64,000 bases of DNA from Candidatus Binatia bacterium (GTDB taxonomy: Bacteria; Desulfobacterota; Binatia; Bin18). Positions 31,705-39,929 of this stretch are shown in pieces. Where the stretch lies: positions 2,417,925-2,481,924 of the forward strand of contig OX638322.1 in the NCBI GenBank assembly GCA_951812575.1, given 5' to 3'. The notes beneath the pieces were generated by a model. That model worked only from the letters and a program-made list of their open reading frames with translations. It made no database searches and had not been told where the DNA came from. Within the stretch, counting starts at the first letter, position 1, and each line of letters opens with the position of its first letter. The position numbers and the translations under genes were made by a program.

Positions 31705-32511
31705 TCAAAAGCGCCAGACCAGCAGAAACTGAGGTACACTCTCATCGTTCTTGGTGCCCAGCTTATGGTGCCAAAACTGGTACTCCATACCGATAAAAAG
31801 TCGATTGGCCTCTCCCCTTAGCAATTTACCCAGGTCCAGCCGGAGCTGCGGCTGGGTATAAAACCAGCTTCTGACACGGCCGCCGAACTCGTTGGTCCGA
31901 CAATGGATATACTCGGCATGGCCTTCGATGGAGAAGGACAGCTTGCCGATAGTGAAGGGATAGGCCCAGTTGATGTCGAGCATAAAGCTGTCCGACTCTT
32001 TTGGAGCGCCCCCGTTCGAGACGCCTCGGCTGGCGTCGATATAGGCGGTCAGGTCGGTATTCAGAAAGGCGAAGCCGGGCAGGTCCCAGGAGGCGCGCAG
32101 GCCGGGCAGGAACTTGATAACCTTGGCGTCCACGCTGCCGTTGACACCGCCGATCAGCGAAAAATCCTTGATCGGTCCAACCTTCAAATCCTTCTTCAGA
32201 ATCCTGCCCAGGCTCAGAGAAAGATACCATTCGCCGTAGATTTCAGTGTGGTTGAAGCCGTCGTGCTCGACGTCTTCTATGAAATCGGCAAAAAAGAAGC
32301 TCTCGCCGTATTTCCAGCCCAGGGCGTTCTGCAAAGTCAGGATGAAGGTGTCCTGGTTGGCGTCCGAGAACGGGTTTTCGAGATGTCCGTACTGAAAATG
32401 CATCTCCGTCGTGCTCCACTCGACCAGAGCCGCAGCCGGCGAGGCCGTCAGCAAGAGCACGAGGGCTGAAACGCAGAGAAAGAACCTGGAAGGCCGGTAC
32501 GTGGGTGCCAT
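31705..32511 (-). CDS. Tsx-like outer-membrane channel protein
   Basis: 268 residues. The start at ATG 32511 gives a signal peptide (FFLCVSALVLLLTASPAAA). The mature protein begins LVEWSTTEMHFQYGHL and alternates hydrophobic and polar residues with aromatic girdle pairs, as in nucleoside-specific channel Tsx/OmpK porins (GDANQDTFILTLQ-like, FADFIEDVEHDG, IYGEWY), ending in QFLLVWRF with a terminal Phe. It is convergent with the propeller gene with only 7 bases between stops. Transported solute is not known; alcohol or nucleoside entry are possibilities. Confidence 0.8.
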   Translation of the reverse strand: MAPTYRPSRFFLCVSALVLLLTASPAAALVEWSTTEMHFQYGHLENPFSDANQDTFILTLQNALGWKYGESFFFADFIEDVEHDGFNHTEIYGEWYLSLSLGRILKKDLKVGPIKDFSLIGGVNGSVDAKVIKFLPGLRASWDLPGFAFLNTDLTAYIDASRGVSNGGAPKESDSFMLDINWAYPFTIGKLSFSIEGHAEYIHCRTNEFGGRVRSWFYTQPQLRLDLGKLLRGEANRLFIGMEYQFWHHKLGTKNDESVPQFLLVWRF

Positions 32512-32820
32512 TTTTCGGTAGTGTCTCAGCTTGAGGAATGCTGAGCAGGAAAAAACCAGCTTCTCTGTACTCTCCTTGTTATGCAAGCAGTTTGCATTTC
32601 AAAGGCCCCTGTCCGAGGACGCCTTTGCTGTCAATCTTCTTTGTTCAGACTTGCCTGGGATTGCTGACAACGATTGGGTAGGGGAGGATCGGTTGCGCCT
32701 TACGACCAACAGACCAAGACGGGAAGCGCTATAGCCTTCCTTGGAATGGTGCAGGACGACCTTGTAGCGCGTTGCGGTTTCCTCCCCCAGCGGCATGTGG
32801 CGATGGGGGAGGTTTTTGGT
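32512..32820 (+). other. intergenic region with a plus-strand terminator, possible small RNA
   Basis: No gene is evident in these 309 bases, and both neighbours are read on the minus strand. A perfect 9-bp hairpin, CCTCCCCCA (32781-32789) and TGGGGGAGG (32804-32812), is followed on the plus strand by TTTTT, which is the form of an intrinsic terminator for plus-strand RNA. Upstream there are two smaller hairpins (ATGCAA/TTTGCAT near 32580, and AAAGGC/GCCTTT near 32600). A short non-coding RNA is one explanation. I could not match it to 6S, SRP, tmRNA or RNase P RNA. Confidence 0.3.
32781..32817 (+). terminator. intrinsic terminator on the plus strand
   Basis: A 9-bp GC-rich stem with a 14-base loop is followed by TTTTTGG. 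No plus-strand gene lies upstream within 1 kb except the propeller at 30732-31697, beyond the opposing porin gene. Confidence 0.6.
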
Positions 32821-33144
32821 TTAACCTTCTAATGCGGCCCGCACGACGGGTTCAAGCTCGCCGCGGCTGTGCATTTCCTGGATGATGTCGCAGCCGCCGA
32901 TAAATTCGCCGTTTACATAGACCTGCGGAATGGTCGGCCAGTTTGAATAGCGCTTGATACCGTCGCGCACGGCGGGGTCCTGCAGCACGTCGACGGTCTC
33001 ATACGGCACGCCCAAAGAGTCGAAAATCTGAATCGTTGCGGCTGAGAAACCACACATCGGGAAGGTGCGATTGCCCTTCATATAGATGAGGACTTTGTTG
33101 TTCTTCACGGTCTCGTCAATATACGCCTGTACGCTGTCTGCCAT
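32821..33144 (-). CDS. grxD: monothiol glutaredoxin GrxD
   Basis: 107 residues. The CGFS active site is at residues 31-34 (RTFPMCGFSAATIQIF), with the downstream WPTIPQVYVNGEFIGGCDII that binds glutathione. Length and sequence are those of Grx4-type proteins, which carry and transfer [2Fe-2S] clusters. GAGGA precedes the ATG. The BolA-like gene is immediately upstream on the same strand; GrxD and BolA proteins form cluster-bridged heterodimers, so the pair is a functional unit. Confidence 0.95.
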   Translation of the reverse strand: MADSVQAYIDETVKNNKVLIYMKGNRTFPMCGFSAATIQIFDSLGVPYETVDVLQDPAVRDGIKRYSNWPTIPQVYVNGEFIGGCDIIQEMHSRGELEPVVRAALEG

Positions 33145-33169
33145 GTTTTCCTCCTCGTATGTTCGTGGT

Positions 33170-33484
33170 TTATGATTTGTGCGTTTCGATATTCACCAGG
33201 CCGGATTGCCGGGCATCGGCCTCAAACTCCTGCGGGGTCATGGTTTTGAGAGCTAAGGCATGAATGCGTTCAACCATAGCCTCCTGGAGGGCGCCATACA
33301 CCAAGCGGTGCCGGGCGACGGCGTTCTTGCCGTCGAACGCCGCGGACACGACGACGGCTTCGTAGTGATCTCCGCCACCAGTGTAATCGCGAATATGAAC
33401 CTGCGCGTCGGGCAGGACCGCAACAATGCGGGACTGTATTTCATCGGCGGAAATGGGGGGTACGCCTTCCGGCATGGTTGTCAA
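33170..33484 (-). CDS. BolA-family protein
   Basis: 104 residues (101 if the second ATG is used). The BolA fold is seen in SRIVAVLPDAQVHIRDYTGGGDHYEAVVVSAAFDGKNAVARHRLVYGAL, with the helix-loop GGGDHYEA and the conserved RHRLVY. The GDHY variant and His placement resemble the IbaG/YrbA subgroup. The protein would partner with the adjacent GrxD in iron-sulfur sensing or trafficking. Its stop is 25 bases before the grxD start. Confidence 0.9.
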   Translation of the reverse strand: MTTMPEGVPPISADEIQSRIVAVLPDAQVHIRDYTGGGDHYEAVVVSAAFDGKNAVARHRLVYGALQEAMVERIHALALKTMTPQEFEADARQSGLVNIETHKS

Positions 33485-33601
33485 CCTCCGGGCTGCACTC
33501 GGGATTCATTCGAGCGGTTGTTTGTCATGGACCTGAGCAGTGCAGGCCATGCTATCTGAGTGCCTCGCTGTCTTGCAAGGTCACTTTTGGGATGTCGTGA
33601 T

Positions 33602-33630
33602 AAAAAAAGGGCACCCTGCAAGCGGTGCCC
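33602..33630 (-). terminator. intrinsic terminator after a miniprotein gene
   Basis: GGGCACC (33609-33615) and GGTGCCC (33624-33630) form a perfect stem; on the minus strand it is followed by seven T. It lies 50 bases past the stop of the 38-residue cysteine protein. Confidence 0.85.
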
Positions 33631-33680
33631 TGTATCGATAGTGCGATACTGTGCTCTCTGTGAGAGCCGTGTCCGAGAGG

Positions 33681-33797
33681 CTATTTTTTCTGCATCTCGG
33701 CACCACAGCACTTGATTGAGCCATCTCCACCCTTGGTCACGATGACCTGCGCACCGCAGCTCCCGCACAGATACATTTTCCCGAGTTGATTTGCCAT
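33681..33797 (-). CDS. 38-residue four-cysteine miniprotein, desulforedoxin-like
   Basis: ATG 33797 (AGGAGG upstream) gives MANQLGKMYLCGSCGAQVIV and a tail with IKCCGAEMQKK. The C-X2-C ... C-C arrangement, basic N terminus and KMYLC motif match the rubredoxin-like N-terminal domain of desulfoferrodoxin, which binds one iron through four cysteines. It lies 21 bases after the crotonase at 33819 and is followed by a strong terminator, so it ends that transcript. A 46-residue paralog is at 38540-38680. Confidence 0.75.
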   Translation of the reverse strand: MANQLGKMYLCGSCGAQVIVTKGGDGSIKCCGAEMQKK

Positions 33798-33818
33798 ACT
33801 GCTTCCTCCTGTTTTCTC

Positions 33819-34580
33819 TTAGCGTCCGGTAAATCGGGGTTTCCGCCTGGCTAGGAAAGATTCCACGCCCTCGGCCCGATCCTGGGTTGTCTGGAGAAGG
33901 GCATACAGGTCTTCTTCCAACCGCACTCCCTGATCGAGCGTCAGGTCCATTGCTTTATGTACCGCCTCTTTACCCAGTCGCAAAGCGATAGGGCCTTTGC
34001 CTAACAGACCGGACAGGACCTCGTCAACACGGGTCAGAAAGTCGTCCGCGGCAATCACTTCGCTGACCAGTCCGATGCGATATGCTTCAGCGGCGTCAAG
34101 CTGTTTGCCGGTGAGGATGATCTCCAATGCCTTTGCCTGCCCGACCACCCGCGGCAGGCGTTGTGTCCCCCCACCAAAAGGAATCATCTGCGCGCTAATC
34201 TGGGGGAGGCTGAAGCGGGCCGTCGCAACAGCCAGACGGAGGTCGCAGGCCAAGGCCAGCTCCAGCCCGAGTCCGAACGCGTTGCCGTTGAGGACCGCCA
34301 GCGTCGGTTTTGTGATGGCCGCGAGCGCTTCGACGCACTGGAGGGAGCCGAACTGCTCGCGAATTTTCTGGGCGGTGTTGGCCGCTTTTGTCAGACCCTC
34401 ACAAAAGCTGTGGGCCGAGCCGGTCAGGACACCGATTTCGACCGCCTCGTCCTCCCCGATGGCCTGGCAGGCGGCTGCTATTTCCTGGTCCATCCGGGGC
34501 GTGAGCCGGTTGCCCTGACTCGGACACGACAGGCGCAGCCAAGCCACTTTTCCTTGAATCTCGTACACCAGATCGGACAC
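33819..34580 (-). CDS. enoyl-CoA hydratase/isomerase family protein
   Basis: 253 residues, crotonase fold. The CoA-binding region is LNGNAFGLGLELALACDLRLA, which keeps the first catalytic glutamate (GLGLE). The second position, normally in a P-E pair, is glutamine (SLPQISAQMIPFGGGTQRL), so hydration by the standard two-glutamate mechanism is doubtful. The oxyanion-hole loop contains SFCEG rather than a FCAGGD-type motif. Its substrate is unknown. It lies downstream of the acyl-CoA ligase, separated from it by a terminator hairpin, and just before a cysteine miniprotein. Confidence 0.85.
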   Translation of the reverse strand: MSDLVYEIQGKVAWLRLSCPSQGNRLTPRMDQEIAAACQAIGEDEAVEIGVLTGSAHSFCEGLTKAANTAQKIREQFGSLQCVEALAAITKPTLAVLNGNAFGLGLELALACDLRLAVATARFSLPQISAQMIPFGGGTQRLPRVVGQAKALEIILTGKQLDAAEAYRIGLVSEVIAADDFLTRVDEVLSGLLGKGPIALRLGKEAVHKAMDLTLDQGVRLEEDLYALLQTTQDRAEGVESFLARRKPRFTGR

Positions 34581-34594
34581 GCCGCCACCTTACC

Positions 34595-34619
34595 AAAAAG
34601 AGTGTCCGAAAGGACGCTC
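34595..34619 (-). terminator. intrinsic terminator after the acyl-CoA ligase gene
   Basis: GAGTGTCC (34600-34607) and GGACGCTC (34612-34619) pair around GAAA with one T-G wobble. On the minus strand TTTTT follows. It separates the ligase from the downstream crotonase. Confidence 0.75.
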
Positions 34620-34626
34620 CTGTTCA

Positions 34627-36180
34627 CTATTCGTACTGCGCTTTGAGCTCTTTCTTGAGGACCTTGCCTAAGGGGTTCTTGGGCAGCTCGGCCAGGAAAT
34701 TGATCTCCTCGGGCTTCTTAAAGCTGGCCAGCCGTTCCTTGCAAAAATCGCCCACTTCGTCCGCGGTGGCCGTCTGATCTGGCTTGAGGGCGACAAAGGC
34801 AACGATCTTTTGGCCCCAATCGACATCCGGAACGCCGATAATGGCCGCTTCATCGACGGCAGGGTGGGCGTGCAGGACCGCTTCGATTTCAGCCGGGGCG
34901 ATATTCTCACCGCCACGAATGATGATGTCATCCTTACGGCCAACCAGGTAGACATAGCCGTCTTCGTCGATATAGCCCATGTCGCGGGTATGCAGCCAGC
35001 CGTTTTCGTCCAACAGGGCGGCGGTCGCGCTTTCCTGATTGGCGTAGCCCTTCATCACGCGCGGGGTGCGAATGACCACCTCACCGATCTCGTTGGCCGG
35101 CATCTCTTTATTGTCGTCATCAAGGACCTGGACTTCCACGTCCGGCAGCGGTTTGCCGACCGAGGTCAAGCGCTTCAGGTTGCGCTCGACTTCTTCCGGC
35201 GTGCCGTTCAGCTTATGATCGTCCGGTCCAAGGACGGTCAGGGTCGAGTTGGTTTCGGTCTGGCCAAAGGCATTCACAAAACCGGTCGAGTCCGGGAACA
35301 TATCAATGGCCTTACGAATGACGGGGAAGGCCATGGGCGCGCCGCCATAGGAGACGTTCTGTAAGCTCGACAGGTCATGGTTCGAGAAATCGGGATGATC
35401 GATGAGTTGTTTCAGCATCGTGGGCACGACAAAGGCGTGCGTCACTTGCTCGGTCTGCACGGCCTCCAACCATTCTTTGGTATCGAACTGACGCAGGATG
35501 GCGATCTTCCGTCCGTTCCACAGCGCGGTCATGATGTTCATCGTGCCGGCAATATGGTAGAGCGGCGCGCACAGCAGTGAAGTGCCGCGCGGGCTGCCGT
35601 CCGCCATCTCGACGGTGCCGATGACATAGTTGGTGAATCCGCCGTAGGTCAGCATCACGCCCTTGGGCAGAGACGTTGTGCCACTGGTATACATCAGGAT
35701 GGACAGGTCGCCCTCATCCACCTCGACCTCTTCGATGTCGGGCGAGCCCTGCTCGATAAAGTCATCGTAGTGCAGCATATCGTCACGCTGCGTTTCTATC
35801 GTGACATATTTCTCCACACAGCCGAGATTCGGCTTGAGGCTATTGACCAGGTCGATATAGCGATCGCCCACAAACAGCAGCTTGGTCTCCGCCGCGGTAA
35901 TCATATATTCCAATTCCGGCGGCTTGGCCCGATAGTTCAGCGGCACGAAGGTCGCGCCCAGCGTCGCCGTGGCATAATAGGCTTCGACGTATTGGTTGCA
36001 GTTTGTCTGCAAGATCGCCACACGATCACCAGCCTGAATTCCTTGGTCACGCAAACTGCTGGCCAGCCGTTTGACCCGATCCACGAGTACTCCATAGGTC
36101 AACCGGTTACCTTCGAAAGCCAGGATTTCCTGGTCCGGAAACATCATGCCCGGAATACCGATGAACTGTGACGTATTCAT
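34627..36180 (-). CDS. AMP-forming acyl-CoA synthetase
   Basis: 517 residues, ANL superfamily. The P-loop motif is LMYTSGTTSLPKGVMLT, the A5-type motif FGQTETN, the hinge/ribose motif WLHTRDMGYIDEDGYVYLVGRKDDIIIRGGENIAP, and the catalytic lysine lies in NPLGKVLKKEL at the C terminus. It activates a carboxylic acid to its CoA ester with ATP; chain length or aromatic preference cannot be read. Its start overlaps the stop of the upstream crotonase by four bases (ATGA), so the two are coupled. Together with the crotonases and an amidohydrolase it suggests degradation of an amide- or ester-bearing acid. Confidence 0.92.
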   Translation of the reverse strand: MNTSQFIGIPGMMFPDQEILAFEGNRLTYGVLVDRVKRLASSLRDQGIQAGDRVAILQTNCNQYVEAYYATATLGATFVPLNYRAKPPELEYMITAAETKLLFVGDRYIDLVNSLKPNLGCVEKYVTIETQRDDMLHYDDFIEQGSPDIEEVEVDEGDLSILMYTSGTTSLPKGVMLTYGGFTNYVIGTVEMADGSPRGTSLLCAPLYHIAGTMNIMTALWNGRKIAILRQFDTKEWLEAVQTEQVTHAFVVPTMLKQLIDHPDFSNHDLSSLQNVSYGGAPMAFPVIRKAIDMFPDSTGFVNAFGQTETNSTLTVLGPDDHKLNGTPEEVERNLKRLTSVGKPLPDVEVQVLDDDNKEMPANEIGEVVIRTPRVMKGYANQESATAALLDENGWLHTRDMGYIDEDGYVYLVGRKDDIIIRGGENIAPAEIEAVLHAHPAVDEAAIIGVPDVDWGQKIVAFVALKPDQTATADEVGDFCKERLASFKKPEEINFLAELPKNPLGKVLKKELKAQYE

Positions 36181-36902
36181 ACGTGCTCCTTTACCAGTGC
36201 AAATAGATTTTGTTCCAGTCGTAAGCCATCGGATAAAGGCAGGTCGGCGCCCTGTCGGACGGCCCGTTTTGCCAGGGCGACGACTGTTGGATTACAACGG
36301 GACAGTGTGTATGCCAGAGATTCAGCTTCCGTCAAGAGGGTGGCCAGGGGAACCACCTGATTTACCAGGCCAATCTGGAGGGCTTGGTCTGCCCCGAGCC
36401 GCTTGCCGGTGAGGACCATGTCCAGAGCACGACCGAGTCCGATTGCCCTGGGGGCGGTCTGCGTTCCGGCGACTCCAGGGACCATGCCCAGACCCGTTTC
36501 CGGCAGAAAGAAGACCGTATCATCCGCGGCAATGCACATATCACACAGCAGCGCCATTTCCATTCCACCGCCGACGGTATAGCCGTGGACCGCCGCAATG
36601 GTGGGTTGAGGCAGGTGCAACAGCAGCCCCCAGTTGTCCCGTTGCCAGCGGATTTCACGCGCCCGCACCGGAGAGGGCGCCGAACCGAACTCTGAAACGT
36701 CTCCGCCGGTACAAAAGGCCGGGCCTTCGCCCCGCAGGATCATGACCCGAACCTCGGGATCATCCCGGACAGCCTGAAGAATCTCGTACAGATCGTCCCG
36801 CATCTCCACGTTATAGGCGTTGAGCATGGCGGGCCGGTTGAGGCTGACAACGGCGATGCCGTCGTCTTTTTCGTACAGGACTGCGGGAGGGGACATACTC
36901 AC
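36177..36902 (-). CDS. enoyl-CoA hydratase/isomerase
   Basis: 241 residues with a crotonase fold. It keeps both catalytic glutamates: GGGMEMALLCD for the first, and FFLPETGLGMVPGVAGTQ for the second. The oxyanion loop has AFCTGGDVSEFG. A hydratase on a 2-enoyl-CoA is therefore plausible. It sits between the amidohydrolase (gap 3 bases) and the acyl-CoA ligase (overlap 4 bases), in one operon running from 38465 to 34627. Confidence 0.9.
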   Translation of the reverse strand: MSMSPPAVLYEKDDGIAVVSLNRPAMLNAYNVEMRDDLYEILQAVRDDPEVRVMILRGEGPAFCTGGDVSEFGSAPSPVRAREIRWQRDNWGLLLHLPQPTIAAVHGYTVGGGMEMALLCDMCIAADDTVFFLPETGLGMVPGVAGTQTAPRAIGLGRALDMVLTGKRLGADQALQIGLVNQVVPLATLLTEAESLAYTLSRCNPTVVALAKRAVRQGADLPLSDGLRLEQNLFALVKEHV

Positions 36903-36905
36903 TCT

Positions 36906-38465
36906 TTATGCCGAATAGACAATCCGGCCGTCAATGATTGTGGTGCAGACACTTGCCCGGCTTATCGCTTCAGCCGGGAGCCGCGTCAGGTCGCTATCGA
37001 GGATAGCTATATCCGCACGCATGCCAGTGATGATTCTGCCGACCTGGTTTTCCTCAAATCCAACCCAGGCGGCTGCGTGGGTGAACAGACCAATCGCCTC
37101 AAGACAGGACAAGCGTTCGGCGGGATTAAGAGGAGTGCCAGTTCGGGACTGGCGTGTGACGGCAGCTTGAATCGCCGCCAGCGGGGCCTGCGGGGCGATC
37201 GGACAATCTGAACTGCCAATAACGGGGATGTTATGATCCCGGAAACTTTTTGCCCGGTACAGCCAACCGTGTACCTCTGGATCAACTTCCGCCGCATATT
37301 TGTCGCCATAAAAATACAAAAAGCCCGGCTGCATCACCACCGCACAGCCCGTCTCGGACAGGATGTCGAGAAACGGTGGCGGGCAGAGCGTGCAGTGTTC
37401 GATTCGATGACGACGATCGCGGCGCGGCAGCCGCTCTTGGGCCTGCCGAATCGCGTCGAGGGCCGCGCAGACGGGGGCTTCTTCAACCGCGTGGATGGCG
37501 ACCTGAAACCCGTGTCGATGAACCTGCCAGACCATTTCGGCCAGATCGTCTGGCGCTAGATACAACTCGCCTCTGCTTTCGTGCAGCATGATTTTGATAC
37601 TGCCAAGCCGCACCTGAGCAGCTTGACGGTCGGCTTGCTTGAAGGCGGCGAGGTCGGTCTGGCTCGCCTGAGAGAAAGCCTCAATCCCGACCATTACTGT
37701 TGCATGGGGACGTATGATCCCGTTGGCTCGTAGGGCTGAGAAGCGCTCGATAGCCTCCAGCGTATTGCCGGCGCTGGCGTCATGAAACGAACACACCCCG
37801 TGTCTGAGTAATGCGCTATTGACCTGTCGTAATCCGGTCTGAAACTCCTGCGATGGGAGCGGAGGCATGACGGTCCGCAGAAACGACTCCAATTCATAGA
37901 CCACACCCGTTGGTTCTCCCCTGGCATCGCGCTCAATGTTACCGCCGTTTGGAGGGGTAAACTGGGCGTGTATGCCGGTTTGCCGGAGTGCGGCGCTATT
38001 CAGAACGGCAGCATGACCGGTCCGATGGCGCAGGAGCACGGGTCGGTCGGTCGCTGTGGCATCGAGGTCGTGTCGGTTCGGATGGCGTTTCTCGTCGAGA
38101 AAGAACTCGTCATAGCCATAGCCGCGCAGCCAGTCCCGCGAGCCGAGAGTAGTCAGACGCGCCTGGAGTTGAGACTGGATTTCGGCAATTGATCGGGCTG
38201 CACTCAGGTCTGCACCGCAGTAGCGGCTCGCCCAGGCAAAGAGGTGCAGGTGGGGGTCGATGAAGCCGGGCAGGACCGTTCTCCCGGCGCACGCTAAGGT
38301 CTGTGTTTTCGGCGAGACAAAGGGGCGCAGTTCCTCCTCGGTGCCGACCGCGAGGATTCTTCCTGCCGCGATAGCGACCGCTTGTGCTTCGGGCCGGTTC
38401 GGGTCGAAGGTGAGGACATGTCCACCGTACAGCAGCAGGTCAGCAGTGTGGGGTGCGGAAGACAT
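36906..38465 (-). CDS. amidohydrolase, YtcJ-like
   Basis: 519 residues. The metal-binding FIDPHLHLFAWA near the N terminus, the distal HAVEEAPV and HRIEHCTLCPP histidines, and SSDCPIAPQAPLAAIQAAVTR place it in the amidohydrolase superfamily, subgroup YtcJ/LAF3 (Zn-dependent hydrolysis of amide or related bonds). There is no signal peptide. Only 3 bases separate it from the following crotonase gene, so it probably releases an acid that the ligase activates. The substrate is unknown. Confidence 0.88.
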   Translation of the reverse strand: MSSAPHTADLLLYGGHVLTFDPNRPEAQAVAIAAGRILAVGTEEELRPFVSPKTQTLACAGRTVLPGFIDPHLHLFAWASRYCGADLSAARSIAEIQSQLQARLTTLGSRDWLRGYGYDEFFLDEKRHPNRHDLDATATDRPVLLRHRTGHAAVLNSAALRQTGIHAQFTPPNGGNIERDARGEPTGVVYELESFLRTVMPPLPSQEFQTGLRQVNSALLRHGVCSFHDASAGNTLEAIERFSALRANGIIRPHATVMVGIEAFSQASQTDLAAFKQADRQAAQVRLGSIKIMLHESRGELYLAPDDLAEMVWQVHRHGFQVAIHAVEEAPVCAALDAIRQAQERLPRRDRRHRIEHCTLCPPPFLDILSETGCAVVMQPGFLYFYGDKYAAEVDPEVHGWLYRAKSFRDHNIPVIGSSDCPIAPQAPLAAIQAAVTRQSRTGTPLNPAERLSCLEAIGLFTHAAAWVGFEENQVGRIITGMRADIAILDSDLTRLPAEAISRASVCTTIIDGRIVYSA

Positions 38466-38471
38466 GGCCCC

Positions 38472-38503
38472 CAGAAAAGGAAAGAGCGAGGTTTCCCTCG
38501 CTC
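38472..38503 (-). terminator. intrinsic terminator after the 46-residue cysteine miniprotein gene
   Basis: GAGCGAGG (38484-38491) pairs perfectly with CCTCGCTC (38496-38503), loop TTTC. On the minus strand TTTCCTTTT follows. It lies between the miniprotein stop (38540) and the amidohydrolase start. Confidence 0.8.
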
Positions 38504-38539
38504 CTCACTGTCAGGTGTACAGTTTGCAACAGACCGGTA

Positions 38540-38680
38540 TCAGTCAGACGACGGAAGCGGCTTGGCTTCCTTGAGCGGCATTTCTTTATCGCAGCAGTGG
38601 AGTGCGCCGTCGCCCGGCTTGTTACACAGTACCTCAGTCTCGCACTCTTCGCACATATAGCGTTTACCCAGTTGTGCCAT
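38540..38680 (-). CDS. 46-residue four-cysteine miniprotein, desulforedoxin-like
   Basis: ATG 38680 preceded by GGAGGG encodes MAQLGKRYMCEECETEVLCN and LHCCDKEMPLKEAKPLPSSD. The spacing C-X2-C ... C-C matches the 38-residue protein at 33681 and the rubredoxin-like domain of desulfoferrodoxin; one further cysteine lies between. The two paralogs bracket the amidohydrolase-crotonase-ligase-crotonase block. A strong terminator follows, making this a short separate transcript. Confidence 0.75.
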   Translation of the reverse strand: MAQLGKRYMCEECETEVLCNKPGDGALHCCDKEMPLKEAKPLPSSD

Positions 38681-38718
38681 TGATCCCTCCTGTCGTGATA
38701 TTCCTCTACAAGTAATAT

Positions 38719-39792
38719 CTACTGTAGAAACGGTAACTTGGTCACCTCGGCTATCATGTCCGCGTCCGGCCTGTCAATCCGCAGCCGGGTGCCCGGCTCA
38801 CCATGTTCGCGCCGGATATAGCCCAGGGCAATCGGTCGGCCCAGGGTTGGGGAGGTTGTGACGCTGGTCAGCCAGCCGACTTGCTTGTCGTCCTTCACCA
38901 GTCGGTCGCCGCGTATCGGCAAGGCAGCCTGCGCCTCATTTTGCAGCAGAAACCCGCTGAGCATACGATTCATACGCCCGCGCGCCGAAGCCCGCTCGAC
39001 GACTTCCTGGCCCAGATAACAGCCCTTATTAAAACTAATGGCTCGGTCGAGGCCGACCTCCAGTACGATTCTGTCCTCGTCCATATCGAGGCCATACCAC
39101 GGAATGCCGGCCTCAACGCGCAGCATATTCAGCGCAGTGTGGCCGACGGGCAGCAGTCCGTCCAGTTGAGCGAGTGCCTGCCAGACGACGGATGCCCGGT
39201 CGCCGGGGACGTGGAACTCATAGCCACCCTTGCCGGTCTGGTCGGAGCGAATCACGCAGACCTGGACATCTGCAATCGTTACGTCCTGGTGTTGTAATTC
39301 TTGCTCCGGCAAGGAAGAGAGACCGGCTGCCATCAGGACCTGTGCGGCGGTCGGGCCCTGGACCGCAATGGTCACTTGGTGGGTGCTCAGGTCTTCGATT
39401 TCCACATCATCGGCAATGATAAAACGGTCGAGGGCTTCAACGGTTTTCTCTTTGATACGGGCATCAAGGTCGAGGAGGATTGCCGACTCTTCGGCATAGA
39501 CGCGCAAATCCGCCACAATCCGTCCCTGCTCCGTCAGTAGCGTTGCCGGACAGCCATCGCCGGGTCGTAGGGCTTTGACATCGTTTGACAACATGCCCTG
39601 CAGAAAATCGATCCGGTCTTCTCCCGTGAATTTCACCTGGGTGCGAAAGGACAGGTCAATCAGTCCCGCCTTTTCGCAGACGGCTGCGTATTCGTCTTGC
39701 GGGTTGGTAAAGGCGTTCGGGAGTTCAACGCCGCGATCATCTGCGAGCGATACGCCCTGGCTTTCAAGCCAGGCAGAGAGAGCGCTTTTCAT
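38719..39792 (-). CDS. ygfZ: YgfZ/GcvT-family folate-binding protein
   Basis: 357 residues from ATG 39792; upstream extension of the frame runs through other small genes and is not used. The YgfZ signature KGCYLGQEVVERASARGRMNR is intact, including the functional cysteine. The N-terminal part (FTGEDRIDFLQGMLSNDVKAL) and C-terminal beta-barrel (LGYIRREHGEPGTRLRI) match the family. YgfZ uses tetrahydrofolate and aids repair or assembly of iron-sulfur enzymes such as MiaB. It does not belong to a glycine cleavage operon here, which favours YgfZ over GcvT. Confidence 0.88.
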   Translation of the reverse strand: MKSALSAWLESQGVSLADDRGVELPNAFTNPQDEYAAVCEKAGLIDLSFRTQVKFTGEDRIDFLQGMLSNDVKALRPGDGCPATLLTEQGRIVADLRVYAEESAILLDLDARIKEKTVEALDRFIIADDVEIEDLSTHQVTIAVQGPTAAQVLMAAGLSSLPEQELQHQDVTIADVQVCVIRSDQTGKGGYEFHVPGDRASVVWQALAQLDGLLPVGHTALNMLRVEAGIPWYGLDMDEDRIVLEVGLDRAISFNKGCYLGQEVVERASARGRMNRMLSGFLLQNEAQAALPIRGDRLVKDDKQVGWLTSVTTSPTLGRPIALGYIRREHGEPGTRLRIDRPDADMIAEVTKLPFLQ

Positions 39793-39848
39793 GGCCGGTA
39801 CGTTAGTAAAGTTAAATCTGAGAAAGCCGAGTTCTGCGATCCATCTAA

Positions 39849-39929
39849 TTAGCGGAGCGCAAGATGCAGGGCCAGAACGACTGCTCCCCCGAAAATAACG
39901 AGACCGCCAATAATAGCAATCCAGTCCAT
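39849..39929 (-). CDS. 26-residue single-helix membrane miniprotein
   Basis: The ATG (39929) overlaps the stop of the upstream gene as TAATG. It encodes MDWIAIIGGLVIFGGAVVLA with the tail LHLALR: one transmembrane helix and nothing else. The same organisation (two-helix protein, then a one-helix miniprotein starting MD) is found at 14501-14816. The translational overlap and repeated arrangement support a real gene. Function unknown. Confidence 0.6.
   Translation of the reverse strand: MDWIAIIGGLVIFGGAVVLALHLALR

Noticed and set aside
32590..32815. SRP RNA, 6S RNA, tmRNA or RNase P RNA in the gap before grxD
   Set aside because: None of the conserved core motifs of these RNAs could be found by eye; left as an unnamed candidate only.
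33606..33768. A longer frame opposite or overlapping the 38-residue cysteine protein (33481-33768, minus strand)
   Set aside because: It is out of frame with the CxxC protein, includes the terminator, and has no ribosome site.
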